A stretch of 64,000 bases of DNA from Parasedimentitalea psychrophila (GCF_030285785.1 NZ_CP127247.1:124001-188000), one strand, 5' to 3'. Counted from the stretch's first letter, positions 7,831-17,719 are shown. Notes: generated by a model not told the origin, from the letters alone. Numbers and translations: made by a program.

Positions 7831-9975
7831 TCAGTTCCCCTTGCGAGGCTTGCTCTTGGCGAAACCGCCGCCACCTTTGGCGGGGCCTCCCTTGGCCAGC
7901 GCCGCACGGGCCTTGTTCTTTTTGCTGTCAGCCCGGCCCTTGGGGGGGGGCGGACCTTTGCGGTCACTGTCGCCGCCGGGCTTACCGGCATAGGGCTTAC
8001 TGTCGCCAGTCTTGCGCCGTTTCAGCGGCGTGACGTGTTCTTCACCCGGACGCGCCATGCGCTGAGACGGGTTGCCGCCACCTTTGCCGATCCCTGCCTT
8101 GGGTTTTTTCGAGCGGGGCGCAGGGGAATCGTTCCAATCGACCGGAGGGGTCGACGATTTGCCGCCATATTTGGCGTCGCCACCCTTCTTACCCGCATCC
8201 TCGCGCGGTTTGTAGTCGTCACGCGGTTTGCGATCTTCGCGAGGCTTGAAATCGTCACGCGGCTTGCGATCTTCGCGTGGCTTATAATCGTCGCGCGGTT
8301 TGCGATCTTCGCGTGGCTTAAAGTCGCCACGGGGCTTGCGATCATCGCGACGCGGGCCGCTGCCCTCAAATTTGGGGCGTGGCGAATGGGCGATATCCGG
8401 GGCCTTGTCCAGCTTGACAACCTTGGAGCCTTCAACTTCAGGTTTGCCCAGTGCCTTGAGGAAGCCATCGACACTGCTCTGGCGCAGCTCAACATAGCTT
8501 TCTTGGCCCTGCACCCGGATGGCGCCGATATCGTCCTTGGACAGGTTGCCTGCCTTGCACAGCATCGGCAGCAAACGACGCGGTTCAGCGCCCGCATCGC
8601 GACCACCGGAAATCGAGAACCAGACCGAAGGACCAAACGGCTCGCGCTCTTTGCGGGCGCCCTTGTCCTGACCGGGATCACCCAGTTCCTCGGGCGCAGT
8701 GTGGCGCGAATGGAACAGGCGCAGATAGGCTGCGGCCAGCTGTTCGGGCGCAAACTTCTCCAGCAGGTTTGCCACTGGTGTGGCCTCTGCGTCGGTGACG
8801 ACTTCGGTCCAGGTTGCATCGCCCAGCATACGGGCCTCGTCCTGACCACGAACCGCTTCGGCGCTTGGCGCGTTCAGCTCTTCGGCGGTGAGTTTGGCCG
8901 CCCGCAACAGGCGCATCGCCTTGCCGCGTGACTTGGGTGGTACGATCAGCGCAGAGACACCCTGGCGTCCGGCCCGGCCAGTCCGGCCTGAGCGGTGCAG
9001 CAGGGTTTCGTGGCTGTTTGGCAGTTCGGCATGAACCACCAGATCCAGCTTGGGCAAGTCAATGCCGCGCGCCGCCACATCGGTGGCCACGCAGACGCTG
9101 GCACGACCGTCGCGCAGGGATTGCAACGCGTTGGACCGCTCGGCCTGCGACAGCTCGCCCGACAGCGCCACCACCGAGAAGCCCCGGTTCGACAGGCGTG
9201 TGGTCAGACGGTTGACCATTGCACGGGTGTTACAGAACACCAGCGCATTGGGCGCTTCGTGGTAGCGCAACACGTTGATGATGGCGTTTTCGCTATCGCG
9301 CTGAGACACAGCCAGCATTTGATAATCAATATCCGCGTGCTGCGATGTCGCGGCAACGGTGGTGATCCGCTCGTAATCCTTCAGATAGGTTTCAGCCAGA
9401 CGCGCGATGCCTTTTGGCACGGTGGCCGAGAACATCAGGGTGCGACGGGTTTCAGGGGTTTCGCCCAGAATGAATTCCAGATCTTCGCGGAAACCGAGGT
9501 CGAGCATCTCGTCGGCCTCGTCCAGCACCACGGCGCGCACTTCGGACAGGTTGATCGAGCCGCGCATGATGTGGTCGCGCAAACGACCCGGTGTGGCCAC
9601 AACGATATGGGTGCCGCGATCCAGCGCCCGGCGCTCGTCGCGCATATCCATGCCGCCAACGGTCGAGGCCATATGGGCCCCGGCGCCGGCATAGAGCCAT
9701 TCCAGCTCGCGCTTGACCTGCATTGCCAATTCACGCGTGGGTGCAATCACCAGCGCCAAGGGTGATGCGGCGCGGCCAAAGCCTTCGTCGTCACCGAGCA
9801 AGGTCGGCGCCATCGCCAGACCAAATCCTACTGTTTTGCCCGAGCCAGTCTGGGCCGAGACCAACAGATCCTTAGACACCAGATCAGGGTTGCTGACCTC
9901 TTGCTGGACCTGGGTCAACGATTCGTAACCGCGCGCCTTGAGCGCCTCTGCGAGTGCTGTTTTCACGATATTCAT
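7831..9975 (-). CDS. DEAD-box ATP-dependent RNA helicase with DbpA-like RNA-binding domain and basic repeat tail
   Basis: This is an RNA-remodelling ATPase of the CsdA/DbpA group. The core has AQTGSGKT (Walker A), PTRELA, TPGR, DEAD (in VLDEADEMLD), SAT, and RSGRTGRAGR (motif VI). After the core a DbpA-like RNA-binding region is followed by about 200 residues of Lys/Arg/Asp/Gly-rich tail with tandem KPRDD/KPRED units. I use the ATG at 9975 (MNIVKTALAEAL), where helicase homology starts; in-frame codons up to 10059 would add a Cys-containing extension with no clear support. Neither start has a strong ribosome binding site. It sits opposite to, and inside, the bolA-J-cobS-cobT neighbourhood. 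Confidence 0.92.
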   Translation of the reverse strand: MNIVKTALAEALKARGYESLTQVQQEVSNPDLVSKDLLVSAQTGSGKTVGFGLAMAPTLLGDDEGFGRAASPLALVIAPTRELAMQVKRELEWLYAGAGAHMASTVGGMDMRDERRALDRGTHIVVATPGRLRDHIMRGSINLSEVRAVVLDEADEMLDLGFREDLEFILGETPETRRTLMFSATVPKGIARLAETYLKDYERITTVAATSQHADIDYQMLAVSQRDSENAIINVLRYHEAPNALVFCNTRAMVNRLTTRLSNRGFSVVALSGELSQAERSNALQSLRDGRASVCVATDVAARGIDLPKLDLVVHAELPNSHETLLHRSGRTGRAGRQGVSALIVPPKSRGKAMRLLRAAKLTAEELNAPSAEAVRGQDEARMLGDATWTEVVTDAEATPVANLLEKFAPEQLAAAYLRLFHSRHTAPEELGDPGQDKGARKEREPFGPSVWFSISGGRDAGAEPRRLLPMLCKAGNLSKDDIGAIRVQGQESYVELRQSSVDGFLKALGKPEVEGSKVVKLDKAPDIAHSPRPKFEGSGPRRDDRKPRGDFKPREDRKPRDDYKPREDRKPRDDFKPREDRKPRDDYKPREDAGKKGGDAKYGGKSSTPPVDWNDSPAPRSKKPKAGIGKGGGNPSQRMARPGEEHVTPLKRRKTGDSKPYAGKPGGDSDRKGPPPPKGRADSKKNKARAALAKGGPAKGGGGFAKSKPRKGN
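8199..8343. repeat. in-frame tandem repeat in the helicase tail
   Basis: Imperfect 36-base units, each with two 18-base halves, encode alternating KPRDDY/F and KPREDR blocks, about four full units long. Purine and pyrimidine variation is mostly at third codon positions, so this is coding repetition. Such tracts can expand or contract by slippage and may mediate RNA binding or condensate formation. Confidence 0.8.
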
Positions 9976-10231
9976 TTTCGCTTGCTGCGGGGCACGGCAA
10001 TTGGGACAGCCAGCCCGGAATTTTGATGGCACCACCATCCCGGTGGGCGGGGTCCACATGACCCGAATGGGGGCATGTAATAGGTTTCAGAGCAAAAGTA
10101 TAGATGCTCTGTGGTAAAGGCAGCTATGCGTTCAGCGGCCGACAAAAATCAACCCCATAGGAAAGCCCCCTTCGCCGGAGATCACTGCCTGCGGTTCGGG
10201 CCGCCGGTATCAAGGCGACCCAGACCGAATT

Positions 10232-10564
10232 TCAGGATCCAGGAGGCACATAGGCGCCGGTCAGGCCAGCAGCCTTCTTGATGACCGCTTCAAAATCATC
10301 GCTGGTCCAGGCCCGCACGGTTTCGGCCCGCGCGATCGCTCCCGATGCAGAGACCGCCATGGCGATCGCCACCGCATCCGAACCATCCGGAGCCTCTGAG
10401 ACAAGCACAACATCATTGGTGCCGGTGGTGTTATACATCGCCACCAGCCTACCTCCGACCTTTTCGATCAGGCTCTGAACAACCGAAGATCTGTTTTCAG
10501 GTTTGCTGAGCAACCCCTTGATACCGACCTGAGAATAGCTTGCATATGTTATAAATAGTGGCAT
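10232..10564 (-). CDS. GYD domain protein
   Basis: The 110-residue protein matches the GYD family, small dimeric alpha/beta-barrel-like proteins of unknown role. It starts MPLFITYASYSQVGIKGLL, continues with EKVGGRLVAMYNTTGTNDVVLVSEAPD, and ends with a helical segment. The start is the ATG at 10564, preceded by GGGAGA. It is the last gene of a minus-strand group with the DUF2182 and DUF1326 genes, 82 bases after the former, and is probably co-transcribed with them. Nothing in the sequence shows a catalytic site. Confidence 0.8.
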   Translation of the reverse strand: MPLFITYASYSQVGIKGLLSKPENRSSVVQSLIEKVGGRLVAMYNTTGTNDVVLVSEAPDGSDAVAIAMAVSASGAIARAETVRAWTSDDFEAVIKKAAGLTGAYVPPGS

Positions 10565-10646
10565 GTTTTTCTCCCATAACAGACTTGCCAGTCTCACAAA
10601 TAATCCCTGACAGCTTTTGTCAGGGCCCAAGCTCTGCCGCCGAGTG

Positions 10647-11447
10647 TCAAGCCAGCGCAGAGATCAGCACATAGGTGCCAGCCACGATCAGAAATCCGCC
10701 CGTCAGGCGGGTCATCGCGCGTATCTGCGGCACGTTCTTTTCGGCCAGCACATAAAGCGCCAGCCCGACGATCCAGTAGACATTCATGATGCCGCCAACA
10801 AACAGCAGTGCCATCAGCGCCCAACAGCACCCCAGGCAATACCCGCCGTGGATCATCCCCAACCAAAGCGCCCCGGTTGCGCCCGGGCGGCGATGCTGCA
10901 CCAGAAACGCGCCGGGCGAGCGGCAATGGGCCAGGCAGGCATGTTTGAGACCACTCATCTGGTACAGTCCCGCAAGCAGCACCACCACCCCGGCCAGCCC
11001 GCCGGACCTGATCGGCATCATTGCGCCCATCGACAGACCAAGGGTCTCGACCTGCCATTGCGCCAGAGTGGCGATCAGGCTGAAGCCCCCCCAAGCCAAC
11101 AGATACCCGGCCAGGAACAAGTGACTAAGCAGTACAACCCGCTCCGCATCCGGTCCCATCCGTTTGACCGCCGTATACAACAGCAACATCGGGGCCGCAC
11201 TGGGGGTCATCATGGCAATCATCATGACCCACCACATCGCAAAGTTCAGCAGCGCATAGCCCGGCGTCCACAGCGGACCTGCGGTCATCGAGACCTCCAC
11301 CTCGGCAAAGGTATACCAGGCAGCCATCACGGTGATCGACAGCGCCGACAGGGCAACGATCAGCCCGTCCCGGCGTGCCAAGCGTTCCACCGCCCCCCGC
11401 CCCAAGACGGGATTTTCCGGCGCTACATCCGCTCCCCCTTCAGGCAC
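10647..11447 (-). CDS. DUF2182 predicted metal-binding integral membrane protein
   Basis: The roughly 266-residue protein has about six to seven hydrophobic helices. Conserved features of DUF2182 are visible: MWWVMMIAMMTPSAAPMLLLY after the first helices, Cys/His residues in KHACLAHCRSPGAFL, and LGMIHGGYCLGCCWALM near the fifth helix. The Met, Cys and His residues in or near membrane segments suggest metal handling, possibly copper, but this is unproven. I favour the GTG at 11447, seven bases after AAGGA; it overlaps the end of the DUF1326 gene by eight bases. A TTG at 11450 is also possible. The overlap indicates coupled translation. Confidence 0.82.
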   Translation of the reverse strand: MPEGGADVAPENPVLGRGAVERLARRDGLIVALSALSITVMAAWYTFAEVEVSMTAGPLWTPGYALLNFAMWWVMMIAMMTPSAAPMLLLYTAVKRMGPDAERVVLLSHLFLAGYLLAWGGFSLIATLAQWQVETLGLSMGAMMPIRSGGLAGVVVLLAGLYQMSGLKHACLAHCRSPGAFLVQHRRPGATGALWLGMIHGGYCLGCCWALMALLFVGGIMNVYWIVGLALYVLAEKNVPQIRAMTRLTGGFLIVAGTYVLISALA

Positions 11448-12078
11448 CAACTCGTCCTTCTCCGGTCAGATGCAGACTGGCGAAATGCGCATGGGTTCCT
11501 GAATTCTTGAGCAACTCAATCGCCCCGCCCGAGGTCTTGGTGCTGCCCATGGCCATCTCGGCAAAGCCAAATTCAAACCCGTTCGGCAGCCGGATCCCCA
11601 CACGGTGCGGCGCCCCCGACATGATATGTGGAATCGGTTCGGCGTTGACCTCGACGACGCCAGCAACACTGCCTTTGCCGATCCGATCCTCAGCGTTTAT
11701 CTCAACCGAAATCGGCGCAATGATCGTTTCATGCTTGGTTGGGCACATGGCGCTGAAAACATACCACATGGTGGCCATTTCAACGGTATCCTTGCCGGTC
11801 ATGATGGCCTCCAGCGCGGCCCGCTGCGCAGCACTGGCAGTCTCATCTATAATAAGCTGCATCTGGCCTTCACCCTCGTGGATTGCGCCGGGCCATTTAT
11901 AGACCCCGGCAGCCAGCAGCCCGCCAAGCTGAACATCGCCATAATTTCCCTTGTCGATGCGGAAAAATACCGCCGCCTCGCAGGTGCCATCCGTTGGCAG
12001 CACACCAAATTGGCAGGGACAGCCGAAGTTACAGTTACAATTGACAATTTCCTCGCCCTGAATGCTCCATTTTTCCAC
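11440..12078 (-). CDS. DUF1326 domain protein with N-terminal cysteine cluster
   Basis: The 212-residue soluble protein belongs to DUF1326. A dense Cys motif lies near the start: CNCNFGCPCQFG follows EEIVN at about residues 12-24, with further Cys residues later (TCEAAVF, SAMCPTKHE). The pattern suggests a metal or cluster site, but no function is established. I choose the GTG at 12078 because CGGGGGGA lies just upstream and homology begins there; an in-frame codon at 12108 would add ten residues. It heads the minus-strand DUF1326-DUF2182-GYD group and is divergent from cobS. Confidence 0.8.
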   Translation of the reverse strand: MEKWSIQGEEIVNCNCNFGCPCQFGVLPTDGTCEAAVFFRIDKGNYGDVQLGGLLAAGVYKWPGAIHEGEGQMQLIIDETASAAQRAALEAIMTGKDTVEMATMWYVFSAMCPTKHETIIAPISVEINAEDRIGKGSVAGVVEVNAEPIPHIMSGAPHRVGIRLPNGFEFGFAEMAMGSTKTSGGAIELLKNSGTHAHFASLHLTGEGRVGA

Positions 12079-12361
12079 AGAAAATCCCCCCGAACAAATC
12101 GTTACCAAAACAGCACAACCGCCGCTCGGGTTCTCCCCGCAACGACGCCTTCCCTAATGATAGGGCGTCTTTCTGGATTACGACCTGAATGTCGCAGAAA
12201 ATTTTCATCTCCTGAAACCGCCGCCAACTAAGGCCAGGCGGCAAACAAACACCAAGCCAACTGGCATACGGTTGCACTTCCCCTTGCCCTCGCCGGTAAG
12301 ATGTTGCACCAATCCGACAAACGGGGCCCCACCCTAGGGAAAAGAATAAGGATCGCGCGTC

Positions 12362-13348
12362 ATGAGCAACGGCTTGCTGGATATCAATGCTAAACCCACC
12401 GAGAGCATCTCGGTCCGCGATGTGTTTGGCATCGACACCGACATGACAGTCAAGGGCTTTGCCGAAAGCTCCGAACGGGTGCCAACGATCGATCCCACCT
12501 ACAAATTCGACCCCGACACCACGATGGCGATTCTGGCCGGGTTCTCGCACAATCGCCGGGTGATGATCCAAGGTTACCACGGCACAGGCAAATCCACCCA
12601 TATCGAACAGGTTGCCGCAAGGCTGAACTGGCCTGCGGTGCGGGTCAACCTCGACAGTCACATCTCCCGGATCGACCTGATCGGTAAGGATGCGATCAAG
12701 CTGAAAGACGGCAAGCAGGTCACTGAGTTCCACGAGGGTATCCTGCCTTGGGCGTTGCGCAACCCGGTTGCGATTGTGTTTGATGAATATGACGCCGGCC
12801 GTGCCGATGTGATGTTTGTGATCCAGCGGGTGCTGGAGCATGATGGCAAGCTGACCCTGCTGGATCAGAACGAGATCATCACTCCGAACCCCTATTTCCG
12901 CCTGTTCGCCACCGCCAACACTGTTGGTCTGGGCGACACCACCGGACTGTACCACGGCACTCAGCAGATCAACCAGGCCCAGATGGACCGCTGGTCGCTG
13001 GTGGCGACGCTGAACTATCTGAGCCACGACGCCGAAACCATGATCGTGCTGTCCAAGGCACCGCATTACAACACCGAGGCCGGTCGCAAGACCGTCAGCC
13101 AGATGGTCACCGTCGCCGACCTGACCCGCACCGCGTTCATGAACGGTGATCTGTCCACCGTGATGTCGCCGCGGACGGTGATCAACTGGGCGCAAAACGT
13201 CGAGATCTTCCGCAATGTGGGCTATGCCTTCCGGCTGTCGTTCCTGAACAAATGTGACGAACTGGAGCGCCAGACCGTCGCCGAGTTCTATCAGCGCTGT
13301 TTCGATGAGGAACTGCCCGAGAGCGCCGCAAACGTGAGCCTCGGCTAA
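12362..13348 (+). CDS. cobS: aerobic cobaltochelatase subunit CobS
   Basis: CobS is the AAA+ ATPase subunit that, with CobT and CobN, inserts cobalt into hydrogenobyrinic acid a,c-diamide in the late-insertion (aerobic) cobalamin pathway. The 328 residues include Walker [10 protein letters not shown] at 71-79, Walker B IVFDEYD, and a sensor region [20 protein letters not shown]. The N-terminal part, [18 protein letters not shown], is typical. An AAGGA lies upstream of the ATG. The downstream gap to cobT holds a two-hairpin repeat. I saw no cobalamin riboswitch upstream. Confidence 0.97.
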   Translation: MSNGLLDINAKPTESISVRDVFGIDTDMTVKGFAESSERVPTIDPTYKFDPDTTMAILAGFSHNRRVMIQGYHGTGKSTHIEQVAARLNWPAVRVNLDSHISRIDLIGKDAIKLKDGKQVTEFHEGILPWALRNPVAIVFDEYDAGRADVMFVIQRVLEHDGKLTLLDQNEIITPNPYFRLFATANTVGLGDTTGLYHGTQQINQAQMDRWSLVATLNYLSHDAETMIVLSKAPHYNTEAGRKTVSQMVTVADLTRTAFMNGDLSTVMSPRTVINWAQNVEIFRNVGYAFRLSFLNKCDELERQTVAEFYQRCFDEELPESAANVSLG

Positions 13349-13361
13349 CTTGTGACGACCC

Positions 13362-13438
13362 GCCCGGCGGCAACGCCGGGCAGTGCCCGTCCGCTCTGCC
13401 AAACCGAAGGTTTGCCTTCGGTGAAACGGAGCGGGCAC
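13362..13438. repeat. two-hairpin intergenic repeat, copy A (between cobS and cobT)
   Basis: Hairpin 2 is GCCCGGCG-GCAA-CGCCGGGC (13362-13381). Hairpin 1 pairs GTGCCCG-TCCG (13383-13393) with CGGAGCGGGCAC (13427-13438), with one bulge, and contains an inner CCGAAGG-TTTG-CCTTCGG. It shares its inner loop type with copy D and its outer layout with copies B and C. It could attenuate or protect the cobS-cobT message. Confidence 0.7.
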
Positions 13439-13544
13439 TTCGTTTCCCGCCCGCGGCCGGGCTCTGCCTTCTCTGCTAAGATGAGAGGAGACTGGACATT
13501 GGCTGCGCAAGACGGAATGCTTGGACCAAGGACACTGCGTGACC

Positions 13545-15422
13545 ATGAAAAAACCAAACGACAATCCAGCTGATCCGTTCAAAAAGGCCCTCGCCGAGGC
13601 CACCAAGGTGATGGCCAATGATGCCGAGCTGAGCGTCAGCTATACAGTTGACCCCTCGGGCTTGTCTGGTGACGCCATGCGGCTGCCGCAGGTGTCGCGC
13701 CGGATGACCCGGCAAGAGGTGCTGCTGGCGCGTGGCACCGCCGATGCGCTGGCCCTGCGGCACCGGTACCACGACGATGGCGTCCACACCAAATACGCCC
13801 CTCCGGGTGACATGGCGCGGGATCTCTACGAGGCGATGGAAACCGCCCGCTGCGAGGCGATGGGGGCGCGGCATATGCCGGGCACTGCCAGCAATATCGA
13901 CGTCAAAATCCAGAACGAGGCGCTGCGCAAGGGCTATGACCAGTGCAAGACCGCATCCGAGGCGCCGCTGGCGGTCTCGGCCGGCTATCTGATCCGCCAT
14001 CTGGCCACTGGTCGCCCATTGCCCGCGGGCGCTGCCAATGTGATGGAACTGTGGCGCGGCTTTATCGAAGGTCAGGCCGGCGACACCCTGGAGAACCTGG
14101 ACCAGACAATCGACAATCAGGCCGAGTTTGCCAGGTTTGCACGGCAAGTGATCTCGGATCTTGGCTATGGCGATCAGCTGGGCGACGACCCGGACCAACA
14201 GGATGATGATCAGGACGATCAGGCCGAAGACGACGGCGATGAGCAGAACGACCCGGATAGCTCCGGTCAGGACGATGCCTCGGACGATGAGGCTGACGCC
14301 GAGCCCGAGCAAAGCCAGGAGCAGCAGCAGGACGAACAGCAGGCCCAGGTCTCGGCCGATGATATGGCCGACGAGGAAACCGGCGAAGAAACTGAGATGC
14401 CGGATGGTGAGGCACCACTGGAGCCACCGACCCCGATGCCGCCCTCGGATGCCGACCCCGACTACCGGGTCTATATGGGCGACCACGACGAGGAAATTCG
14501 CGCCGAAGATCTGGCTGAGCCGGCCGAGCTGGAACGGCTGCGGGCCTATCTGGACCAGCAGCTGGAACCGCTGAAGGGTGCAGTCAACCGGTTGGCCAAC
14601 AAGCTGCAGCGCCGCCTGCAGGCGCAGCAGAACCGCTCATGGGAATTTGATCTGGAGGAAGGCATTCTGGATGCCGGCCGTCTGGCACGGGTGGTGGTCA
14701 GCCCCACCACGCCGCTGTCGTTCAAGATTGAAAAAGACACCGAGTTCCGCGATACCGTGGTGACGCTGCTGATCGACAATTCCGGCTCGATGCGGGGACG
14801 GCCGATTTCCATCGCCGCAATCTGTGCCGACGTGTTGGCCCGCACGCTGGAGCGCTGCAACGTCAAGGTCGAGATCCTCGGCTTTACCACCAGGGCCTGG
14901 AAAGGCGGCCAGGCACGCGAAGTCTGGCTGAACGATGGTCGCCCGCAGATGCCGGGCCGATTGAACGATCTGCGCCACATCATCTACAAAAGTGCCGACG
15001 CCCCCATGCGCCGCACCCGGCCCAATCTGGGGCTGATGATGAAAGAAGGCCTGCTGAAGGAAAACATCGACGGCGAGGCGCTGGAATGGGCACATCGGCG
15101 GATGGCGGCGCGACAGGAATCGCGCAAAATCCTGATGGTGATTTCCGATGGCGCGCCAGTGGATGACAGCACTCTGTCGGTGAACCCCGCCAATTATCTG
15201 GAAAAACACCTGCGCGATGTGATTGCCATGGTAGAGAAGAGAAAGATTGTCGAGCTGCTGGCGATTGGCATCGGTCACGACGTGACCCGCTATTACAACC
15301 GCGCGGTCACCATCACCGATGTGGAACAGCTGGCCGGCGCGATGACCGAACAGCTGGCAGCGCTGTTTGATTCAGATCCGCGGGCGCGAGCCCGGGTGAT
15401 GGGGATCAAAAGGGCCGGCTAG
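13545..15422 (+). CDS. cobT: aerobic cobaltochelatase subunit CobT
   Basis: CobT is the von Willebrand factor A-domain partner of CobS in the aerobic cobaltochelatase. The 625-residue protein has a conserved N-terminal domain (to about 215), a long Asp/Glu/Gln-rich acidic region (about 215-310), and a C-terminal vWA domain whose metal-ion-dependent adhesion site is DNSGSM at 411-416. The ATG at 13545 leads into [16 protein letters not shown], the usual family start; 13521 is an in-frame alternative. It is in the same direction as cobS, separated by the copy A repeat, and is followed by a terminator. Confidence 0.96.
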   Translation: MKKPNDNPADPFKKALAEATKVMANDAELSVSYTVDPSGLSGDAMRLPQVSRRMTRQEVLLARGTADALALRHRYHDDGVHTKYAPPGDMARDLYEAMETARCEAMGARHMPGTASNIDVKIQNEALRKGYDQCKTASEAPLAVSAGYLIRHLATGRPLPAGAANVMELWRGFIEGQAGDTLENLDQTIDNQAEFARFARQVISDLGYGDQLGDDPDQQDDDQDDQAEDDGDEQNDPDSSGQDDASDDEADAEPEQSQEQQQDEQQAQVSADDMADEETGEETEMPDGEAPLEPPTPMPPSDADPDYRVYMGDHDEEIRAEDLAEPAELERLRAYLDQQLEPLKGAVNRLANKLQRRLQAQQNRSWEFDLEEGILDAGRLARVVVSPTTPLSFKIEKDTEFRDTVVTLLIDNSGSMRGRPISIAAICADVLARTLERCNVKVEILGFTTRAWKGGQAREVWLNDGRPQMPGRLNDLRHIIYKSADAPMRRTRPNLGLMMKEGLLKENIDGEALEWAHRRMAARQESRKILMVISDGAPVDDSTLSVNPANYLEKHLRDVIAMVEKRKIVELLAIGIGHDVTRYYNRAVTITDVEQLAGAMTEQLAALFDSDPRARARVMGIKRAG

Positions 15423-15470
15423 CGCCGCCCCTTGCCTCCGGCGGAGGTATTTGGAACAAGAAGAAAATGG

Positions 15471-15502
15471 GGCGCGTCACCGGCTGGGCGCGCCTTTTTA
15501 TT
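15471..15502 (+). terminator. terminator after cobT
   Basis: GGCGCG (15471-15476) and CGCGCC (15489-15494) form the stem and are followed by TTTTTATTT. It separates cobT from the aminopeptidase gene. Confidence 0.75.
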
Positions 15503-15526
15503 TAGGCCCGTATTGGAGGACCCTGC

Positions 15527-17317
15527 ATGTATCAGACATTTGATGTGACCGCCCGCCCGGAACAGGGACCGCCGCGACTGCAGGCTCTGCGGGTTGAGAT
15601 GACAGCGCAACACCTGGATGGGTTTCTGGTGCCGCGCGCCGATGCGCATCAGGGGGAATATGTGGCGCCTCGCGATGAACGGCTGAGCTGGCTCACCGGG
15701 TTTACCGGATCGGCCGGCTTCTGCGCGGTTTTGCAAGACAAGGCCGGGGTCTTCATCGACGGGCGCTATCGCACTCAGGTCAAACGGCAGGTGGCGGATG
15801 CCTTCACACCGGTGCCCTGGCCTGAAGTCTCGCTGGCGCAGTGGCTGAAAGAGCAGATGCCCGAAGGCGGCCGCCTTGGCTTTGACCCGTGGTTGCACGC
15901 GGCGGGGCAAATGCAAACGCTGCTAAAAGACCTTTGGGGCAGTGGCATTGAGCTGGTGCAGGTGGATAATCTGGTGGACCGGATCTGGCAGGATCAGCCT
16001 GATGCCCCCCTACAAAGGGTGAGCGTCCACGCGCTGGATCATGCCGGCGAAAGCGCGGCAGACAAATGTGCCCGTCTTGCCAAGACATTGCGCAAGGCCG
16101 GTCAGGCGGCGGCGGTGATCACCCTGCCCGACTCGATCATGTGGCTGCTGAATATTCGCGGTGCCGATATCCCGCGCAACCCGGTGGCACAGGGGTTCGC
16201 CATTTTGCATGACGATGGGCGCGTCGATCTGTTTATGGATCAGGCAAAGCTGGTTGGTCTGGCCGATCATCTGGGATCCTCGGTGACGCAGCAGGCCCCA
16301 GCCGGTTTCCAGACTGCGGTGGCGGCGCTGACCGGCACTGTTGCAGTGGACGAGACCACGATCCCTCAGGCGCTGGCTGATGTTCTGGGCGACCGTCTGT
16401 TGAATGCCGGAGACCCCTGCTCGCTACCCAAGGCGCGCAAGAATACCGCCGAGATCGCCGGCAGTGCCGCGGCGCATCTGCGCGATGCCGGCGCGGTTGT
16501 TGAACTGCTGGCCTGGCTGCAGGCGCATGCGCCAGGCAGCCTGACCGAGATCGATGTGGTGGTAAAACTGGAAGACCTGCGCCGCCGCGATCAGATGCTG
16601 CGCGACATCAGCTTTGAGACCATCGCCGGCACCGGCGAAAATGGTGCCGTCATGCATTACCGGGTCACCGAGGACAGCAACAGCTGGTTGCAGGATGGTG
16701 ATCTTCTGGTTCTGGACAGTGGCGGTCAGTATCTGGATGGCACCACCGACATCACCCGCACCCTGCCTATTGGAGCGCCCGGCGAGGACCAGCGGGCGGC
16801 CTTTACCCGGGTGCTGCAGGGCATGATTGCCATGTCCCGACTGCGCTGGCCCAAGGGGCTGGCGGGACGGGACATCGAGGCCGTCGGCCGGGTGCCGCTG
16901 TGGCAGGCGGGGCAGGATTTCAATCACGGGCTGGGCCATGGTGTCGGCGCGTTTCTGAGTGTTCACGAAGGGCCGCAGCGATTGAGCCGGGCCAGTCATG
17001 TTCCACTGGAAACCGGTATGATCCTGTCGAATGAACCAGGCTACTACCGCGAGGGCGCCTTTGGCATCAGGATCGAGAACCTGCTGGTGGTGCAGCCCGC
17101 TGCTGAATTGGCCAGCGCCGACCCCGAGAGGCAGATGCTGAGCTGGCAGACTTTGACCTATGTACCAATTGACCGGCGGTTGATCGTCGCTGAGATGCTG
17201 AGCTTCGACGAACGGCACTGGCTGAACAGCTACCATCAAGAGGTCGCTGCCAAAATCGGCCCCCTCGTCAGTGCGCAGGCGCGCGCCTGGTTAGAGGATG
17301 CAACGGCCGCAATTTGA
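15527..17317 (+). CDS. Xaa-Pro aminopeptidase (M24 family)
   Basis: This cytoplasmic metallopeptidase would remove N-terminal residues that precede proline. At 596 residues it has the long three-domain layout (two creatinase-like N-terminal domains, then a pita-bread catalytic domain). The five metal ligands are visible in VLDSGGQYLDGTTDITRT (two Asp), GLGHGVGAFLSVHEGP (His), LSNEPGYYREGAFG (Glu) and GIRIENLLVV (Glu). GGAGGA precedes the ATG. It is preceded by the cobT terminator. Confidence 0.95.
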   Translation: MYQTFDVTARPEQGPPRLQALRVEMTAQHLDGFLVPRADAHQGEYVAPRDERLSWLTGFTGSAGFCAVLQDKAGVFIDGRYRTQVKRQVADAFTPVPWPEVSLAQWLKEQMPEGGRLGFDPWLHAAGQMQTLLKDLWGSGIELVQVDNLVDRIWQDQPDAPLQRVSVHALDHAGESAADKCARLAKTLRKAGQAAAVITLPDSIMWLLNIRGADIPRNPVAQGFAILHDDGRVDLFMDQAKLVGLADHLGSSVTQQAPAGFQTAVAALTGTVAVDETTIPQALADVLGDRLLNAGDPCSLPKARKNTAEIAGSAAAHLRDAGAVVELLAWLQAHAPGSLTEIDVVVKLEDLRRRDQMLRDISFETIAGTGENGAVMHYRVTEDSNSWLQDGDLLVLDSGGQYLDGTTDITRTLPIGAPGEDQRAAFTRVLQGMIAMSRLRWPKGLAGRDIEAVGRVPLWQAGQDFNHGLGHGVGAFLSVHEGPQRLSRASHVPLETGMILSNEPGYYREGAFGIRIENLLVVQPAAELASADPERQMLSWQTLTYVPIDRRLIVAEMLSFDERHWLNSYHQEVAAKIGPLVSAQARAWLEDATAAI

Positions 17318-17377
17318 TACCCGGCTGCTAGACAGCTGTTCAAAGCCCAAAAGTACAAAAATGACAGGAAATAGCAC

Positions 17378-17719
17378 ATGACGGAGATTCGCATTCGCAA
17401 GGTCAGCGGCACCTGGGTTATTCGCTCCGGCGGCGCCATTCTGGGAGAAAGCAATAATGTGCTGGAGCTGAACGAAGGCGAACTGGCGCCGGTGATATAC
17501 TTCCCGCGCGACGATATTGCCATGGCTCTGCTCGACCAAAGCAGCAAGACCACCCATTGCCCGCATAAGGGTGACGCCAGCTATTTCTCGATCGTCAACA
17601 AGTCTTCGGTGACCGAGAATGCCGTTTGGAGCTATGAGAATCCAATCGAGGCCGTCGCAGAAATCAAGGACCACCTAGCCTTTGTGATTGGCGAGTCAGT
17701 CAAGGTTGAACAGCTGTAG
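17378..17719 (+). CDS. DUF427 domain protein
   Basis: The 113-residue protein matches DUF427, a small beta-rich domain of unknown function. Characteristic segments are IRSGGAILGESNNVLELNEG, VIYFPRDDIAMALL, THCPHKGDASYFSI and NAVWSYENPIEAVAEIKDHLAF. AGGA precedes the ATG. It lies 60 bases after the aminopeptidase stop and could be co-transcribed with it. The conserved Cys-Pro-His near residue 67 hints at a binding site, but no activity is established. Confidence 0.88.
   Translation: MTEIRIRKVSGTWVIRSGGAILGESNNVLELNEGELAPVIYFPRDDIAMALLDQSSKTTHCPHKGDASYFSIVNKSSVTENAVWSYENPIEAVAEIKDHLAFVIGESVKVEQL

Noticed and set aside
8199-8343. Repeats resembling a CRISPR array
   Set aside because: The repeats are in-frame coding repeats without unique spacers, inside a helicase gene.
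12079-12361. Possible cobalamin riboswitch upstream of cobS
   Set aside because: I looked for the B12 box and the conserved core and found no convincing match.
12035-13618. 527-codon frame on the minus strand across cobS
   Set aside because: Runs antisense through cobS and both intergenic sides; composition is that of a shadow frame.
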